From an uncultured Acetatifactor sp. (GTDB lineage: Bacteria > Bacillota > Clostridia > Lachnospirales > Lachnospiraceae): DNA of 64,000 bases. The stretch's first letter is position 1; every line of letters starts with the position of its first letter. The stretch spans positions 1 to 64,000 of the forward strand of contig CAJUFB010000018.1 of the NCBI GenBank assembly GCA_910585805.1. The letters are read 5' to 3'. Under the pieces are notes generated by a model that did not search any database, was not told the DNA's origin, and was given only the letters and a program-made list of their open reading frames with translations. Both the position numbers and the translations under genes were made by a program. Shown here one piece after another: positions 50,320 to 59,887 of the stretch.

Positions 50320-53300
50320 TCAGGATGCAGGCCCCTTGACAATCCGTCCCAAACGTGCCGCCAGTCTGGTCAGAATTTCATGGGTGATCGTGCCGCAGGT
50401 TTCCGCGATCTGTGCCGCAGTTATTTCTTCTTCTCCGGAACGGCCGATAATGACAGCCGTGTCGCCGCTCTTCACATTCGGAATTCTGCTGATATCCACT
50501 ATGCACTGATCCATGCAGATCCTTCCGATAATGGGAGCCTGCTGTCCGTTGATCAGGACATAGCCCCTTCCGTTGGACAGCTCCCTGGGCAGTCCGTCAG
50601 CATAGCCGATGGCTATGGCGGCGATCTGCATATCCAGAGCAGCCGTATAGGTGATCCCGTAGCTCACGGATTCTCCCGCATGCAGGGGACGGATGGAAGT
50701 GATCCTTGCTTTCAGGGACAGAACAGGCTCCAGGGAATGTTTCCAGACATTCTGGTCAGCCGTTGTGCTTAACACGCCGTAAAGCGCAATGCCCGGGCGG
50801 ACGAAATCCGCGGCGAGCCTGTCGGGATCCAGGCCGGCCCGGCTGCCTGAAGGGCGTTTGTTCTGCCAGTCGGGGTCTCTTCTGTCAGGCAGCAGGTTCA
50901 GGATGCCGTAGCTTGCCAGGATGTGCAGTGAGGGACAGGGGTATCCGTCTTCCTTCAGGATCTCAATTACCTGGTAAAAGGCTCTCAGCTGGCTGGTGGT
51001 GAAGGCTCTGTGCTGAGGATGAGGCGAGTCGCTGACACATAAATGGGTAAAGAGTCCGTCCACTACCAGATTTTCCAGCTGATAAACAGCGGCGATCGCT
51101 TCCAGGTCTTCACAGCGGATACCGATGCGGTGCATTCCGGTGTCGATGCCGATATGTACATGCAGCTTCTTGCCGAACCGATTCAGCTCACTGGCATAAG
51201 GATAGTCCACTACGGTCTGGGTCAGCCGGTAGCGGCGCAGCAGCGGGAAATCTTCCGGGGAGGTGTAGCCCAGGATGAGGATTTTTCCTTTTATCCCTGC
51301 GTTTCTCAGTTCAATGCCTTCCGAGATGCAGGCAACGCTGTAGGCGTCTATTCCCATGCTGTCCAACAGCCGGGCAATCGGGATCAGGCCATGCCCGTAG
51401 GCATCTGCCTTTACGGCGGGCATCAGACGGCAATGCTGCGGGATGCGGGCGCGGAAAAGATCAACATTCTGTCTCAGGGCCTCCGCGTCCAGTTCTATCC
51501 AGGCGCGGGAGCAGGCGTCTGCGGTAGGAAGCGAAGTTTCTTTTGCCGGTATGTTTTCCGTAAAAGTATCGTCTTTTGCCTGGATGTGTCTCTCTTTTTC
51601 CGGTTCGGAGGACTGCGTCTGAGGTGCAGCATCCTGTTTGCCGGGTGTTTTGGTACCTGACATGATTTTTATAATATAATCATCCGCGTCGATTTCCGGC
51701 CGTGCATTTGCGGAATCGGCGGCATCCTGTTCCCGCAGGGAGATAAATTCCCTTGTCTCGGCAAACATATCCGCACCGTCCAGAACCCGGGTGCTGTAGT
51801 GGTCGTTTTCCTCTGGCTCAAGATTGTCCGTATCGGAAGAGGCCTGACATCGTGCGGAGGCAACAGTTTTTGAACGCAATTTCGATATATCCGGTATGTC
51901 GGTGTGTCCGGTATTTTGCTGGGCAGGAGTGATATTTTCCGTTTGCGCATTGTATGGAGGATGTTCCGTGCCGGCTGTTTTTGCTTCGTCGGGCATGGTT
52001 TCCCGGACACCATGCCATTCTTTTGTATTCCATAGAGAGCTGTCTTCCGGGTCTTGTGTCTCACGGGAATCCCCTGCGGCTCCTTCCGTCCCGCAACCTG
52101 TCTCTTCCGCGGAAATCCCAAAAGAACGATCCGCAATTTCCTCTCCGCAGGGATCCGCTGCTTCATCGGAAGCCCAGGGAATAGAGGATTCCTCTTCTTC
52201 ACCGTATACATTCCGGGAGTCTCCTGACCCGTTGGAAGACCAGAGCTCATCGGCGCTTCCGCCCGTATATTCCCTGCCGAGATCCTGCGTTTCCGTGTTC
52301 CAGCTTTCGTGATCATTCTGATATTCGTCCGCCTGCATATCCGAATCCTCCTGATATTCTGTATCATACTCATCTGCCGCATAGGACAGTTCCGCTCCTG
52401 TCTGACGGGTTCTTCGGAATGTTCTGTTTCCGATGAACTTTGCCTTTCCGGAGACATAGCTTATGAAAAATCCGGCAGCCGTCGACAACAGGGCGACTGC
52501 AATATAATGTATGAGACTGTTATCCACCAGAATGCCTGTCATTTTCAGCGGTTTGGCAATTCCCCTGACTACCACAATAAAGGCCGGGTGCAGGATGTAG
52601 ATCCAGGAAGCCGCATTTCGCAGCTCCTTTTTGGATGCCGCCTGGGGGTACAGCAGGCACTTATACAGGAAAAACATGACAGGGACCAGTGCAAAGTACA
52701 TGCTGTCATGGCGTTGCATCTGGAAATGCCGCAGTGTGAACGCTTCTCCTGTCATCGCGGCAAAAGAAACTGCCAATCCCCCGAAGCGGAAAACCGGGGA
52801 GGCGAAGAGTCCGTCTTCCTGTTCTGCTCCCACAGCCATCCACATACCCATCACAAGGAAAAGCGGCGCCATGAACAGCCCGTTGCGAGTGTACGAGAAA
52901 AGCTGAAAAAGCGCTCCATACACGGTCTCCAAAGCGGGAACCTTCTCTGCCAGTCCGTAATAACTGTCGCCGAACAGTCCGATGATGTACAAAACAGCGG
53001 ACATGATCGTCATACTGCGCAGGCTCAGGAAGCGGCTCATCAAATTTACCAGGAAAATCCCCAGGATACAGGCGGGGAAATACCACAGATGATAAAACGT
53101 CCCGTCGAATATAACCATACGCAAAGCCGTTCCCACTGTCATATCCGTATAATGTCCCGCATAAATCCCCACAGGCAGATACAGAAGGATGCAGAAAACG
53201 TAGAGCAGCATGGTCTTCTGGAGAAATTTATGAAGTCTTGCAGTTGTCCTGACGGAAGGGTTCAGGAAACCTGCCGCCACAAACTGTCCAGTTACCATCA

Positions 53301-53457
53301 GAAAAAACGGTACGGCAATCCGGGCAAGGACTCTGGTAAGGAAAAAATCAGCGCCCTCACTTACGGAGGCGAGGGGCGAGGTATGGATTGTGATCACAAG
53401 CAGGGCGGCACAGATCCGAAAGATATCAAGTCCGCCGTAATTTCGCCTGTTACTCAT
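50320..53457 (-). CDS. VanT-like membrane acyltransferase-alanine/serine racemase fusion
   Basis: 1045 residues from ATG 53457 (GGAGG 7 bases upstream). N-terminal acyltransferase-3-type domain with about ten helices (residues 10-345). A linker of about 300 residues, acidic and rich in Ser/Asp/Glu/Thr (353-648), is far longer than in known VanT proteins (about 700 residues total). C-terminal fold-III alanine racemase with PLP motif AVKADAYGHG (Lys 683) and VSYG (931-934). The Tyr of the Alr SYRVPR motif is replaced by Ala (near 1034), as may suit serine. Downstream of a VanG-like ligase, 119 bases apart. Likely makes D-Ser or D-Ala for it. Confidence 0.85.
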   Translation of the reverse strand: MSNRRNYGGLDIFRICAALLVITIHTSPLASVSEGADFFLTRVLARIAVPFFLMVTGQFVAAGFLNPSVRTTARLHKFLQKTMLLYVFCILLYLPVGIYAGHYTDMTVGTALRMVIFDGTFYHLWYFPACILGIFLVNLMSRFLSLRSMTIMSAVLYIIGLFGDSYYGLAEKVPALETVYGALFQLFSYTRNGLFMAPLFLVMGMWMAVGAEQEDGLFASPVFRFGGLAVSFAAMTGEAFTLRHFQMQRHDSMYFALVPVMFFLYKCLLYPQAASKKELRNAASWIYILHPAFIVVVRGIAKPLKMTGILVDNSLIHYIAVALLSTAAGFFISYVSGKAKFIGNRTFRRTRQTGAELSYAADEYDTEYQEDSDMQADEYQNDHESWNTETQDLGREYTGGSADELWSSNGSGDSRNVYGEEEESSIPWASDEAADPCGEEIADRSFGISAEETGCGTEGAAGDSRETQDPEDSSLWNTKEWHGVRETMPDEAKTAGTEHPPYNAQTENITPAQQNTGHTDIPDISKLRSKTVASARCQASSDTDNLEPEENDHYSTRVLDGADMFAETREFISLREQDAADSANARPEIDADDYIIKIMSGTKTPGKQDAAPQTQSSEPEKERHIQAKDDTFTENIPAKETSLPTADACSRAWIELDAEALRQNVDLFRARIPQHCRLMPAVKADAYGHGLIPIARLLDSMGIDAYSVACISEGIELRNAGIKGKILILGYTSPEDFPLLRRYRLTQTVVDYPYASELNRFGKKLHVHIGIDTGMHRIGIRCEDLEAIAAVYQLENLVVDGLFTHLCVSDSPHPQHRAFTTSQLRAFYQVIEILKEDGYPCPSLHILASYGILNLLPDRRDPDWQNKRPSGSRAGLDPDRLAADFVRPGIALYGVLSTTADQNVWKHSLEPVLSLKARITSIRPLHAGESVSYGITYTAALDMQIAAIAIGYADGLPRELSNGRGYVLINGQQAPIIGRICMDQCIVDISRIPNVKSGDTAVIIGRSGEEEITAAQIAETCGTITHEILTRLAARLGRIVKGPAS

Positions 53458-53576
53458 CTGCATCCCTCCATTCAGTTATAATAAATCCGTCCACATTATT
53501 GCCGGAGACGGAACAGGAATCGGCTTCCGGCGGTTCAGCAGAAAGCCAGTGTGCCGACAAGTCTTTTCCGTTTTTC

Positions 53577-54629
53577 TCAACATTCTTCCAGCGCCAGTTC
53601 CAGTATCCGGTCCAGGATCTGACGGAACGTATATCCGGCGGCCTTCATCATGCCGGGATAGCGGCTGTGCTCGGTGAAGCCGGGAATGGTATTGACCTCG
53701 TTGAATACGATCTCTCCGGCAGGCGTGAGGAACATATCCACCCGGGCAAATCCGCGGCAGCCAAGGGCTTTATAGATGGTCTTTGCCGTCGCCTTGATCT
53801 CTTCCGCTTTTGCGCTGTCAATCCTGGCGGGCACATGGATGGCGGAGGTTTTCAGGGTATATTTTTCCGTAAAATCGAAGAAACCGCCGGAAAGTTCAAT
53901 CTCGTCCACTTCGCCCGTGACGGGTTCCGCGTTGCCCAGCACGGCGCAGCCCACCTCGAAGCCTTCGATATTTTCCTCCAGGAGCACCTGTGTGTCATAC
54001 CGGAAGGCAAGGGAGATGGCAGGGGGCAAATGCTCCGGTTCGGAAACTTTTGTGACACCGTAGGAAGAGCCTGCCTTCACCGGTTTTACGTAAACAGGGT
54101 AACCAAGTTCTTCCGCGAAAGCCTGCGCGTGGGTAAGGCCGACGCCTTTTTCCAGAACCATATGCCTGGGGACGCGGATGCCTTCCAGGCTAACCAGTCT
54201 GTGCGCTCTGTCCTTGTCCATGCCCAAAGAGGAAGCCAGAGTGCCGCATCCTGCGATGGGGATGCCGATGAGCTCCAACAGCCCCTGAAGGGTGCCGTCC
54301 TCGCCGTTGCCGCCGTGAAGCACCGGGAAGGCAATGTCAATGGGAATCCGGCTGATACCGTCCTCTTTCAGCAGAAGTAATGTATTCTCGCCCCGATTGG
54401 GAGAAAATACTGCCGGAGTGCAGTCCTTGGGATTACACCAGCTGTCATTCAGCAGCTTATCCACCGGTCCGGCATAGTGATACCAGGCGCCCTTCTGTGT
54501 AATGCCGATCAGAATCGGATTGTACCTTTCGCTGTCCAGATTCAGGATGACGCCTGAAGCGGAGGAAAGGGATACGCTATATTCGGGAGAACAGCCTCCA
54601 AAAAATACTGCAACATTTAATTTTTTCAT
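53577..54629 (-). CDS. VanG-like D-alanine-D-X ligase (probably D-Ala-D-Ser type)
   Basis: 350-residue ATP-grasp ligase. Motifs: VFFGGCSPEYSVSLSSA at the N-terminus, FPVLHGGNGEDGTLQGLLELIGIPIAGCG, MDKDRAHRLVSLEGI, VKPVKAGSSYGVTKV, GFFDFTEKYTLKTSAI and FNEVNTIPGFTEHSRYPGMM. The MDKDRAHRLVSL and EKYTLK stretches agree, from memory, with VanG-type D-Ala-D-Ser ligases more than with housekeeping Ddl. First gene of a two-gene unit with the VanT-like racemase. No vanXY, vanX or vanY is visible nearby, so resistance must not be assumed. Confidence 0.88.
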   Translation of the reverse strand: MKKLNVAVFFGGCSPEYSVSLSSASGVILNLDSERYNPILIGITQKGAWYHYAGPVDKLLNDSWCNPKDCTPAVFSPNRGENTLLLLKEDGISRIPIDIAFPVLHGGNGEDGTLQGLLELIGIPIAGCGTLASSLGMDKDRAHRLVSLEGIRVPRHMVLEKGVGLTHAQAFAEELGYPVYVKPVKAGSSYGVTKVSEPEHLPPAISLAFRYDTQVLLEENIEGFEVGCAVLGNAEPVTGEVDEIELSGGFFDFTEKYTLKTSAIHVPARIDSAKAEEIKATAKTIYKALGCRGFARVDMFLTPAGEIVFNEVNTIPGFTEHSRYPGMMKAAGYTFRQILDRILELALEEC

Positions 54630-55053
54630 GATAAAATCCTTTCTTGTCTCATAAAAACCTGCCCTTTTATCCTACAACTAAAGGGAGGAAAAGTAAATAG
54701 TCGGAAGGTTAATTTTTCCTTAAGGAGAAGATTTCGTACGGCTGGGCATGCATGATCTGAGAATTGCGGCTTATGTGTATTGTTGTGGTCATGATATAAT
54801 GATTTCGTTGTCCAACCGGGACCTGATAACAGGTGGAAATCTTTATGATCCTAAAAACGGCTTGAAACAATGGTTTTTAGAGTTTTTTAATGATATTTTT
54901 TTGATATTTTACACATTCGGGGGGCGGATATGTTATAATCATTTTATTCGTTGCAAAAACAGGGTGTAAGGGCATTTCCAGTGAATCCGGCCGGTATCTG
55001 CCGGGGAGGGAATGCCGGAGAAGACAGGAAAGCCGGCAGGAAAGGAGCGGACC

Positions 55054-56535
55054 ATGAAATTCAGAACCAGGCTGCGGGTCACTTTTGTGACCATCATAGC
55101 CCTGCCGCTGGTGCTGACAGCGCTGGCGTTCTGCGGGATAGGGCTGTACCTGATGAACATCCAGGACGGATTTCCCGTGGAGGAACTGGATTACAGGGCG
55201 ATGACGGAGAATATGCGGGAAGTGGTAGATGCCACGGACGGAGTATTCCTGAGACTGAAACGGCAGATCGCCGAGGATCCTTCCAGACTGGCGGACAGGG
55301 AATATCTGGAGATGATGAATTCCCAGATCGTGAGAAAGACCACATACATCCTTGTGCGGAAGGAGGATGAACTGTACTATGCCGGGAATCAGGAGGCGGC
55401 GGAAGCAATTTTTTCCAGGCTTCCCGCTTTCGGAGAGCAGGACGGCTCGGAAGATTCCGGAATTTACTATGACGACATGGATAAATTCGTTAAAAAGACA
55501 GATTTCCTTTTTCCGGACGGCGCCAGAGGGAGCGCTTTTGTGGTTACGAAGGTGAATTCCCTGATTTCCAGGAAGCTTCTGGTGGATATGTTTGTGGCAA
55601 TCTTCCTGATCTTGATCTTCACCGGTCTGATGCTGACCCGGTGGATTCATAAAGGCGTGTTTGATCCGGTGAATGAGCTGAATGTGGCCATGCGAAGGAT
55701 CAAGGAGGGCAATTTCGATTATGTCCTGCAGACGGATGCCAGGGGGGAAATCGGGGATTTGTACCGAAATTACGAGGATATGCGCCTGAGGCTGAAGGAG
55801 AATGCGGAGGAGAACCGGGAGAGTGAGAAGCAGAACCGGGAGCTGGTCAGCAACATATCCCATGACCTGAAGACGCCCATCACCGCTATCAAGGGCTATG
55901 TGGAAGGCATCATGGACGGTGTGGCCGATACACCGGAGAAAATGGATAAATATATTAAAACCATCTACAATAAGGCTAATGACATGGAGCGGCTGATCAA
56001 TGAGCTGACCTATTATTCCGGCATTGACAACAATAGAATTCCGTATAATTTCCATCGAATAAACGTTGCTGACTATTTTGGCGACTGCATCGAAGAGGTG
56101 GGGCTGGATCTGGAGCAGAAGAATATTCAGCTGAATTATTCCAATCTAGTGAGAACGGATACGGTTATCATCGCCGACCCGGAGCAGATGAAGAAAGTCA
56201 TCAATAATATCATCAGCAACAGCGTAAAATATATGGAAAAGTCTCATGGCATCATTGATATCCGGATTCTGGATGAGACGGATTCCATACGTATTGAGAT
56301 AGAGGATAACGGCAAGGGCATTGCTCAGAAGGATCTGCCCAAGATATTTGAGCGTTTTTACCGCACGGATGCTTCCCGCAATTCCGCCCAGGGCGGCAGC
56401 GGGATCGGGCTTTCCATTGTGAAGAAGATCATCGAGGACCACGGCGGCTATATCTGGGCCACCAGCAAAGAGGGCGAAGGCACCTGTATGCATTTCGCAT
56501 TGAGAAAATATATTGAGCTTCAGGAAGAGATATAA
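55054..56535 (+). CDS. Sensor histidine kinase
   Basis: 493 residues from ATG 55054 (AAGGAG 6 bases upstream). TM1 about 10-32, an extracytoplasmic sensor domain of about 140 residues, TM2 about 175-195, HAMP, then HisKA with phospho-His in SNISHDLKTPITAIKGYVEG, and HATPase with NNIISNSVKYM, IEDNGKGI and GGSGIGLSIVKKI. It precedes its regulator gene with a 23-base offset around the stop, an order opposite to many operons. Divergent from the VanG-like ligase. Confidence 0.94.
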   Translation: MKFRTRLRVTFVTIIALPLVLTALAFCGIGLYLMNIQDGFPVEELDYRAMTENMREVVDATDGVFLRLKRQIAEDPSRLADREYLEMMNSQIVRKTTYILVRKEDELYYAGNQEAAEAIFSRLPAFGEQDGSEDSGIYYDDMDKFVKKTDFLFPDGARGSAFVVTKVNSLISRKLLVDMFVAIFLILIFTGLMLTRWIHKGVFDPVNELNVAMRRIKEGNFDYVLQTDARGEIGDLYRNYEDMRLRLKENAEENRESEKQNRELVSNISHDLKTPITAIKGYVEGIMDGVADTPEKMDKYIKTIYNKANDMERLINELTYYSGIDNNRIPYNFHRINVADYFGDCIEEVGLDLEQKNIQLNYSNLVRTDTVIIADPEQMKKVINNIISNSVKYMEKSHGIIDIRILDETDSIRIEIEDNGKGIAQKDLPKIFERFYRTDASRNSAQGGSGIGLSIVKKIIEDHGGYIWATSKEGEGTCMHFALRKYIELQEEI

Positions 56536-56575
56536 ACATGGAAGAGAACAGGGTGAAGAAAGGCAGGGCAAGGAA

Positions 56576-57268
56576 ATGAGCAGGATTCTGATTATTGAGG
56601 ATGAAGTGGCGATCGCTGACCTGGAGAAGGATTATCTGGAACTGAGTGATTTTCAGGTTGATATCTGCAATTCGGGGGACGACGGGCTGGTCATGGCATT
56701 GAACGGGGAGTACAATCTGGTCATTCTGGATCTGATGCTGCCGGGCATGGACGGCTTTGAAGTATGCCGGAAGATTCGGGAGGAGAAGAATATTCCCATT
56801 CTGATGGTTTCTGCCAAGAAGGATGATATCGACAAGATCAGGGGGCTTGGCCTGGGAGCGGACGACTATATGACGAAGCCCTTCAGCCCCAGTGAGCTGG
56901 TGGCCAGGGTGAAGGCGCATATGGCAAGGTATGAGCGCCTGGTGGGAACGAACCAGAAGCCCCAGAACGACATTGTGGAAATCCGGGGTATCCGCATTGA
57001 CAAGACGGCACGCCGTGTATATATAAACGGCGAAGAGAGAACATTTACCACCAAGGAATTTGACCTGCTCACCTTTCTTGCGGAGAACCCTAATCATGTA
57101 TATACGAAGGAAGAACTGTTCCGTGAAATCTGGGATATGGATTCCATCGGCGACATCGCCACGGTGACGGTGCATATCAAGAAGATACGGGAGAAGATAG
57201 AGAAGGATACGGCGAAGCCCCAGTATATTGAGACGATATGGGGGGTTGGATACCGGTTTAAAGTGTAA
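56576..57268 (+). CDS. OmpR-family response regulator
   Basis: 230 residues. Receiver domain: RILIIEDEVAIADLEK, phosphoacceptor Asp in LVILDLMLPGMDG (near 52), Lys in MTKPFSP (near 101), and a winged-helix DNA-binding domain from about 130 (GIRIDKTARRVYINGEERTFTTKEFDLLTFLAENPNHVYTKEELF). It pairs with the kinase upstream. Control of the divergent VanG-like genes is possible by position only. Confidence 0.94.
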   Translation: MSRILIIEDEVAIADLEKDYLELSDFQVDICNSGDDGLVMALNGEYNLVILDLMLPGMDGFEVCRKIREEKNIPILMVSAKKDDIDKIRGLGLGADDYMTKPFSPSELVARVKAHMARYERLVGTNQKPQNDIVEIRGIRIDKTARRVYINGEERTFTTKEFDLLTFLAENPNHVYTKEELFREIWDMDSIGDIATVTVHIKKIREKIEKDTAKPQYIETIWGVGYRFKV

Positions 57269-57418
57269 GGTACAGTTTTGTGATATATGTACTTTTTAGT
57301 AAGGGAATGGCTTCCGGACATGGAACTGTTCTTTTGACTGTGATATAATCAGGGCTATATTTCTGACAGGAAAGGGACGAATGGCTGTATCTTATCACAG
57401 AAAAAGGAGGAGTTTCCT

Positions 57419-58084
57419 ATGTTGGAGGCTATTTTTAACCCTGAAAATGCGGTGTTTTGTCTGATGAACAAAATGCTTGACTTGATGGTTCTCAGCCTGG
57501 TCTGGGCGCTGTGCTGCATTCCGATTATTACGGCAGGAGCGGCCAGTGCGGCACTTTACCATGCGGTGGTGAAATCTGTCAGGCGGCAGAGGAGTTATCC
57601 GCTTCGGGAGTTCTGGAAAAGCTTTCAGGCAAATCTCAAGAAAGGAATTCTGATACAGATTATATGGATTCTGCTTGTGGCCATGATGCTCGTCAGTGAC
57701 GTGCCGCTGTTTGTTGGGCTTTTGAATGGAAAGGAGATTCAGGACAGAGTGCTGCTGGCACTTCTGATTCTGAAGGCAGTATTTCTGGCCGGAATGCCCT
57801 GCTGGATCTTTCCGCTGCTTTCACGATTTGAAGAGAGTCTGCTGAAATTGTCGGAAGCTGCCCTGTATCTGCTGCTGAGATATTTTCCGATTACACTGGT
57901 TTCGGTGGTTTTGCTTTTAGGGGCGATACTGTTGTGGGTATGGGAGCCGCTGCTGGTGGCGGCTGTCCCGGGGCTGACCGCGTTGCTGTTTTCTTTCCTG
58001 CTGGAGCCTCCTCTGAGGAAACTGATTTGCAGGGAAGAGATCCAGGAAGGAGATACCGATGCCTGGTATCTGGAAAAGCGTTGA
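57419..58084 (+). CDS. YesL-family (DUF624) membrane protein
   Basis: 221 residues with five to six helices, including LDLMVLSLVWALCCIPIITAGAASAALYHAVVKSVRR at the N-terminus, typical of YesL proteins found with YesMN-type sugar systems. GGAGG lies 7 bases before the ATG. Converges with the YesM-like kinase (25 bases apart) and so belongs by context to the sugar-uptake locus. Function not known. Confidence 0.85.
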   Translation: MLEAIFNPENAVFCLMNKMLDLMVLSLVWALCCIPIITAGAASAALYHAVVKSVRRQRSYPLREFWKSFQANLKKGILIQIIWILLVAMMLVSDVPLFVGLLNGKEIQDRVLLALLILKAVFLAGMPCWIFPLLSRFEESLLKLSEAALYLLLRYFPITLVSVVLLLGAILLWVWEPLLVAAVPGLTALLFSFLLEPPLRKLICREEIQEGDTDAWYLEKR

Positions 58085-58108
58085 GGCGTCAGCCTGTTAC
58101 ATGGAGGA

Positions 58109-59887
58109 TTATTGTATAAAAGGAAAACGGAGCGTAAAGGTGGAACCTTGATCCGGAATGCTGTCGATGGAGATGGAGAAGGCCTCTCCGTACAGCAGAT
58201 TCATCCTGGTCACGGTATTTTTCAGCCCGATGCTTCCTTTCAGGGGGGAGGCGTCGCTCAGGGAAGCGCGAAGGCGCTCCAGTATTTCGGCAGACATACC
58301 GGCGCCGTTATCGGACACAGTGACTGCGCAAAGGGAGTTTTCCTGATGGCAGGAAAGAGTCAGGGTGCTGTGCTCATCCAGATCTTCTGCCAATCCGTGG
58401 AAAATGGCATTCTCGATAACAGGCTGTATGAACAGTTTCGGCACACGGGCTTTCAGCGCATCGGACCGGATATCATATATGACATTCAGCTTGCCTCCGT
58501 AGCGTTCCTGCAGGATAGATACGTACATTTTGGTAAAATTCAGTTCCGTTTCCAGTGACACCAGGTCTGTGGACTCAATGGCATACCGCAGAAGGCGGCT
58601 TAAGGAAAGTGTGATTCTGGGAATCTTATGATCATATCCGAGAGCTTCGCTTTCCAGGATATGGATTGTGTTCAGGGTGTTAAATAAAAAATGAGGATTG
58701 ATCTGGGACTGCAGCGCCAGCAGCTTTGTCTCGTTGAGGAGATTAAGCCTGGCAGTCAGTTCGTCTGACAGCATTTGATTCTGCTGGATATAGCTGGTGA
58801 TCTGGTCGGCAATATAACAGATCTCTCTGTCGTTATACAGCTCCCGGGACAGGGTATCCTGAGGATTCTGCAAAAGTGTCAGAAGATTCCGGATAGGCTT
58901 TACCGAACGCATGCTGAACAGGAAAGCGATCAGGAAAATCGCACAGAACAGGGCGAACAGGAACGCTGATAATAATGCCCTGCTGGAGGAGAGCATGGAA
59001 GTATATTCCTGGAGATGTGTAATTGTGATATAGCTCCAGGGATAATCTGCGGAATGTACCTGGGTATAGGTGAAGGGGTCTGTGCCGTCATCTATGAGGG
59101 TGGAAAATGTGTCCTTTGAACCGGTGAATACGGAGAGCTCGGGTACGGTTTCCAGGGATTCGACAAGTGCTCTCTGATGGTGTCGGAACAGGATATTGCC
59201 GTCGTCCGATACCAGAAATATTTCCTGATAGGGATTGCTGCTGACTTCCGTCAGGTTGGAGAGGTTTGCCAGGTTCAGGTTGATGACAATGGCAGCGTCG
59301 TGACCTTTCACCTGCAGCTGCTTCATAATGCAGAGCAGATAGGGATAAGCGTCGTTTTTTGACCGGAAGAAAAAGGTGAAATCTTCCGGTTTCTCATGGA
59401 GATGTTCCATCCAGTTCCTGTCGCTGAAGTAGGTGAGACTGGTTCTTTCAGCAGAAGATAGGATAGTGCCGGAAGCCCCTGAGTACAGATAGATAGAGTC
59501 AATGGAGGAATATCCATTGACATATGCTTTCAGATTTTCCTGCACCCTTCCATAGAATTCGTCATAAATCAGCCCGGGCTCGGGATAGGCGAAAAATGCC
59601 TGAACCATTTTGCTGGTGGCCAGGGTGGCGGCAATGTAGCGCATATCCATCAGATGATTGTCGATTGCCTGGGCAGTCACCTCAAGGCGGTATTGGCTGG
59701 AAGCGGTAAATTCGCCTTTCAGGATACTGGCGGACTGCCTGTAGATGAACAGCGCAAAACTCAGGAACATCAATGTCATGATTCCCATGATAAACAGAAA
59801 ATTCTGTATGAACAGCCGGCTGGCTATCAACTGTTTCAAAAAACCGGACAGTTGGCGCCGGGACAGATTATTCTTCAGCTTCTTCAT
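58109..59887 (-). CDS. YesM-type sensor histidine kinase
   Basis: 592 residues. TM1 about 30-50, a large extracytoplasmic sensor domain to about 300, TM2 about 305-325, HAMP, then a His_kinase domain with phospho-His in LQSQINPHFLFNTLNTIHIL, and an HATPase with IQPVIENAIFHGL and VSDNGAGM. It lies downstream of the YesN regulator gene with a 20-base overlap. Likely senses an extracellular saccharide. Confidence 0.94.
   Translation of the reverse strand: MKKLKNNLSRRQLSGFLKQLIASRLFIQNFLFIMGIMTLMFLSFALFIYRQSASILKGEFTASSQYRLEVTAQAIDNHLMDMRYIAATLATSKMVQAFFAYPEPGLIYDEFYGRVQENLKAYVNGYSSIDSIYLYSGASGTILSSAERTSLTYFSDRNWMEHLHEKPEDFTFFFRSKNDAYPYLLCIMKQLQVKGHDAAIVINLNLANLSNLTEVSSNPYQEIFLVSDDGNILFRHHQRALVESLETVPELSVFTGSKDTFSTLIDDGTDPFTYTQVHSADYPWSYITITHLQEYTSMLSSSRALLSAFLFALFCAIFLIAFLFSMRSVKPIRNLLTLLQNPQDTLSRELYNDREICYIADQITSYIQQNQMLSDELTARLNLLNETKLLALQSQINPHFLFNTLNTIHILESEALGYDHKIPRITLSLSRLLRYAIESTDLVSLETELNFTKMYVSILQERYGGKLNVIYDIRSDALKARVPKLFIQPVIENAIFHGLAEDLDEHSTLTLSCHQENSLCAVTVSDNGAGMSAEILERLRASLSDASPLKGSIGLKNTVTRMNLLYGEAFSISIDSIPDQGSTFTLRFPFIQ

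Noticed and set aside
50320..57268. A complete vancomycin-resistance cluster
   Set aside because: No vanX, vanXY, vanY or vanW homologue is visible; the kinase and regulator are generic and on the other strand.
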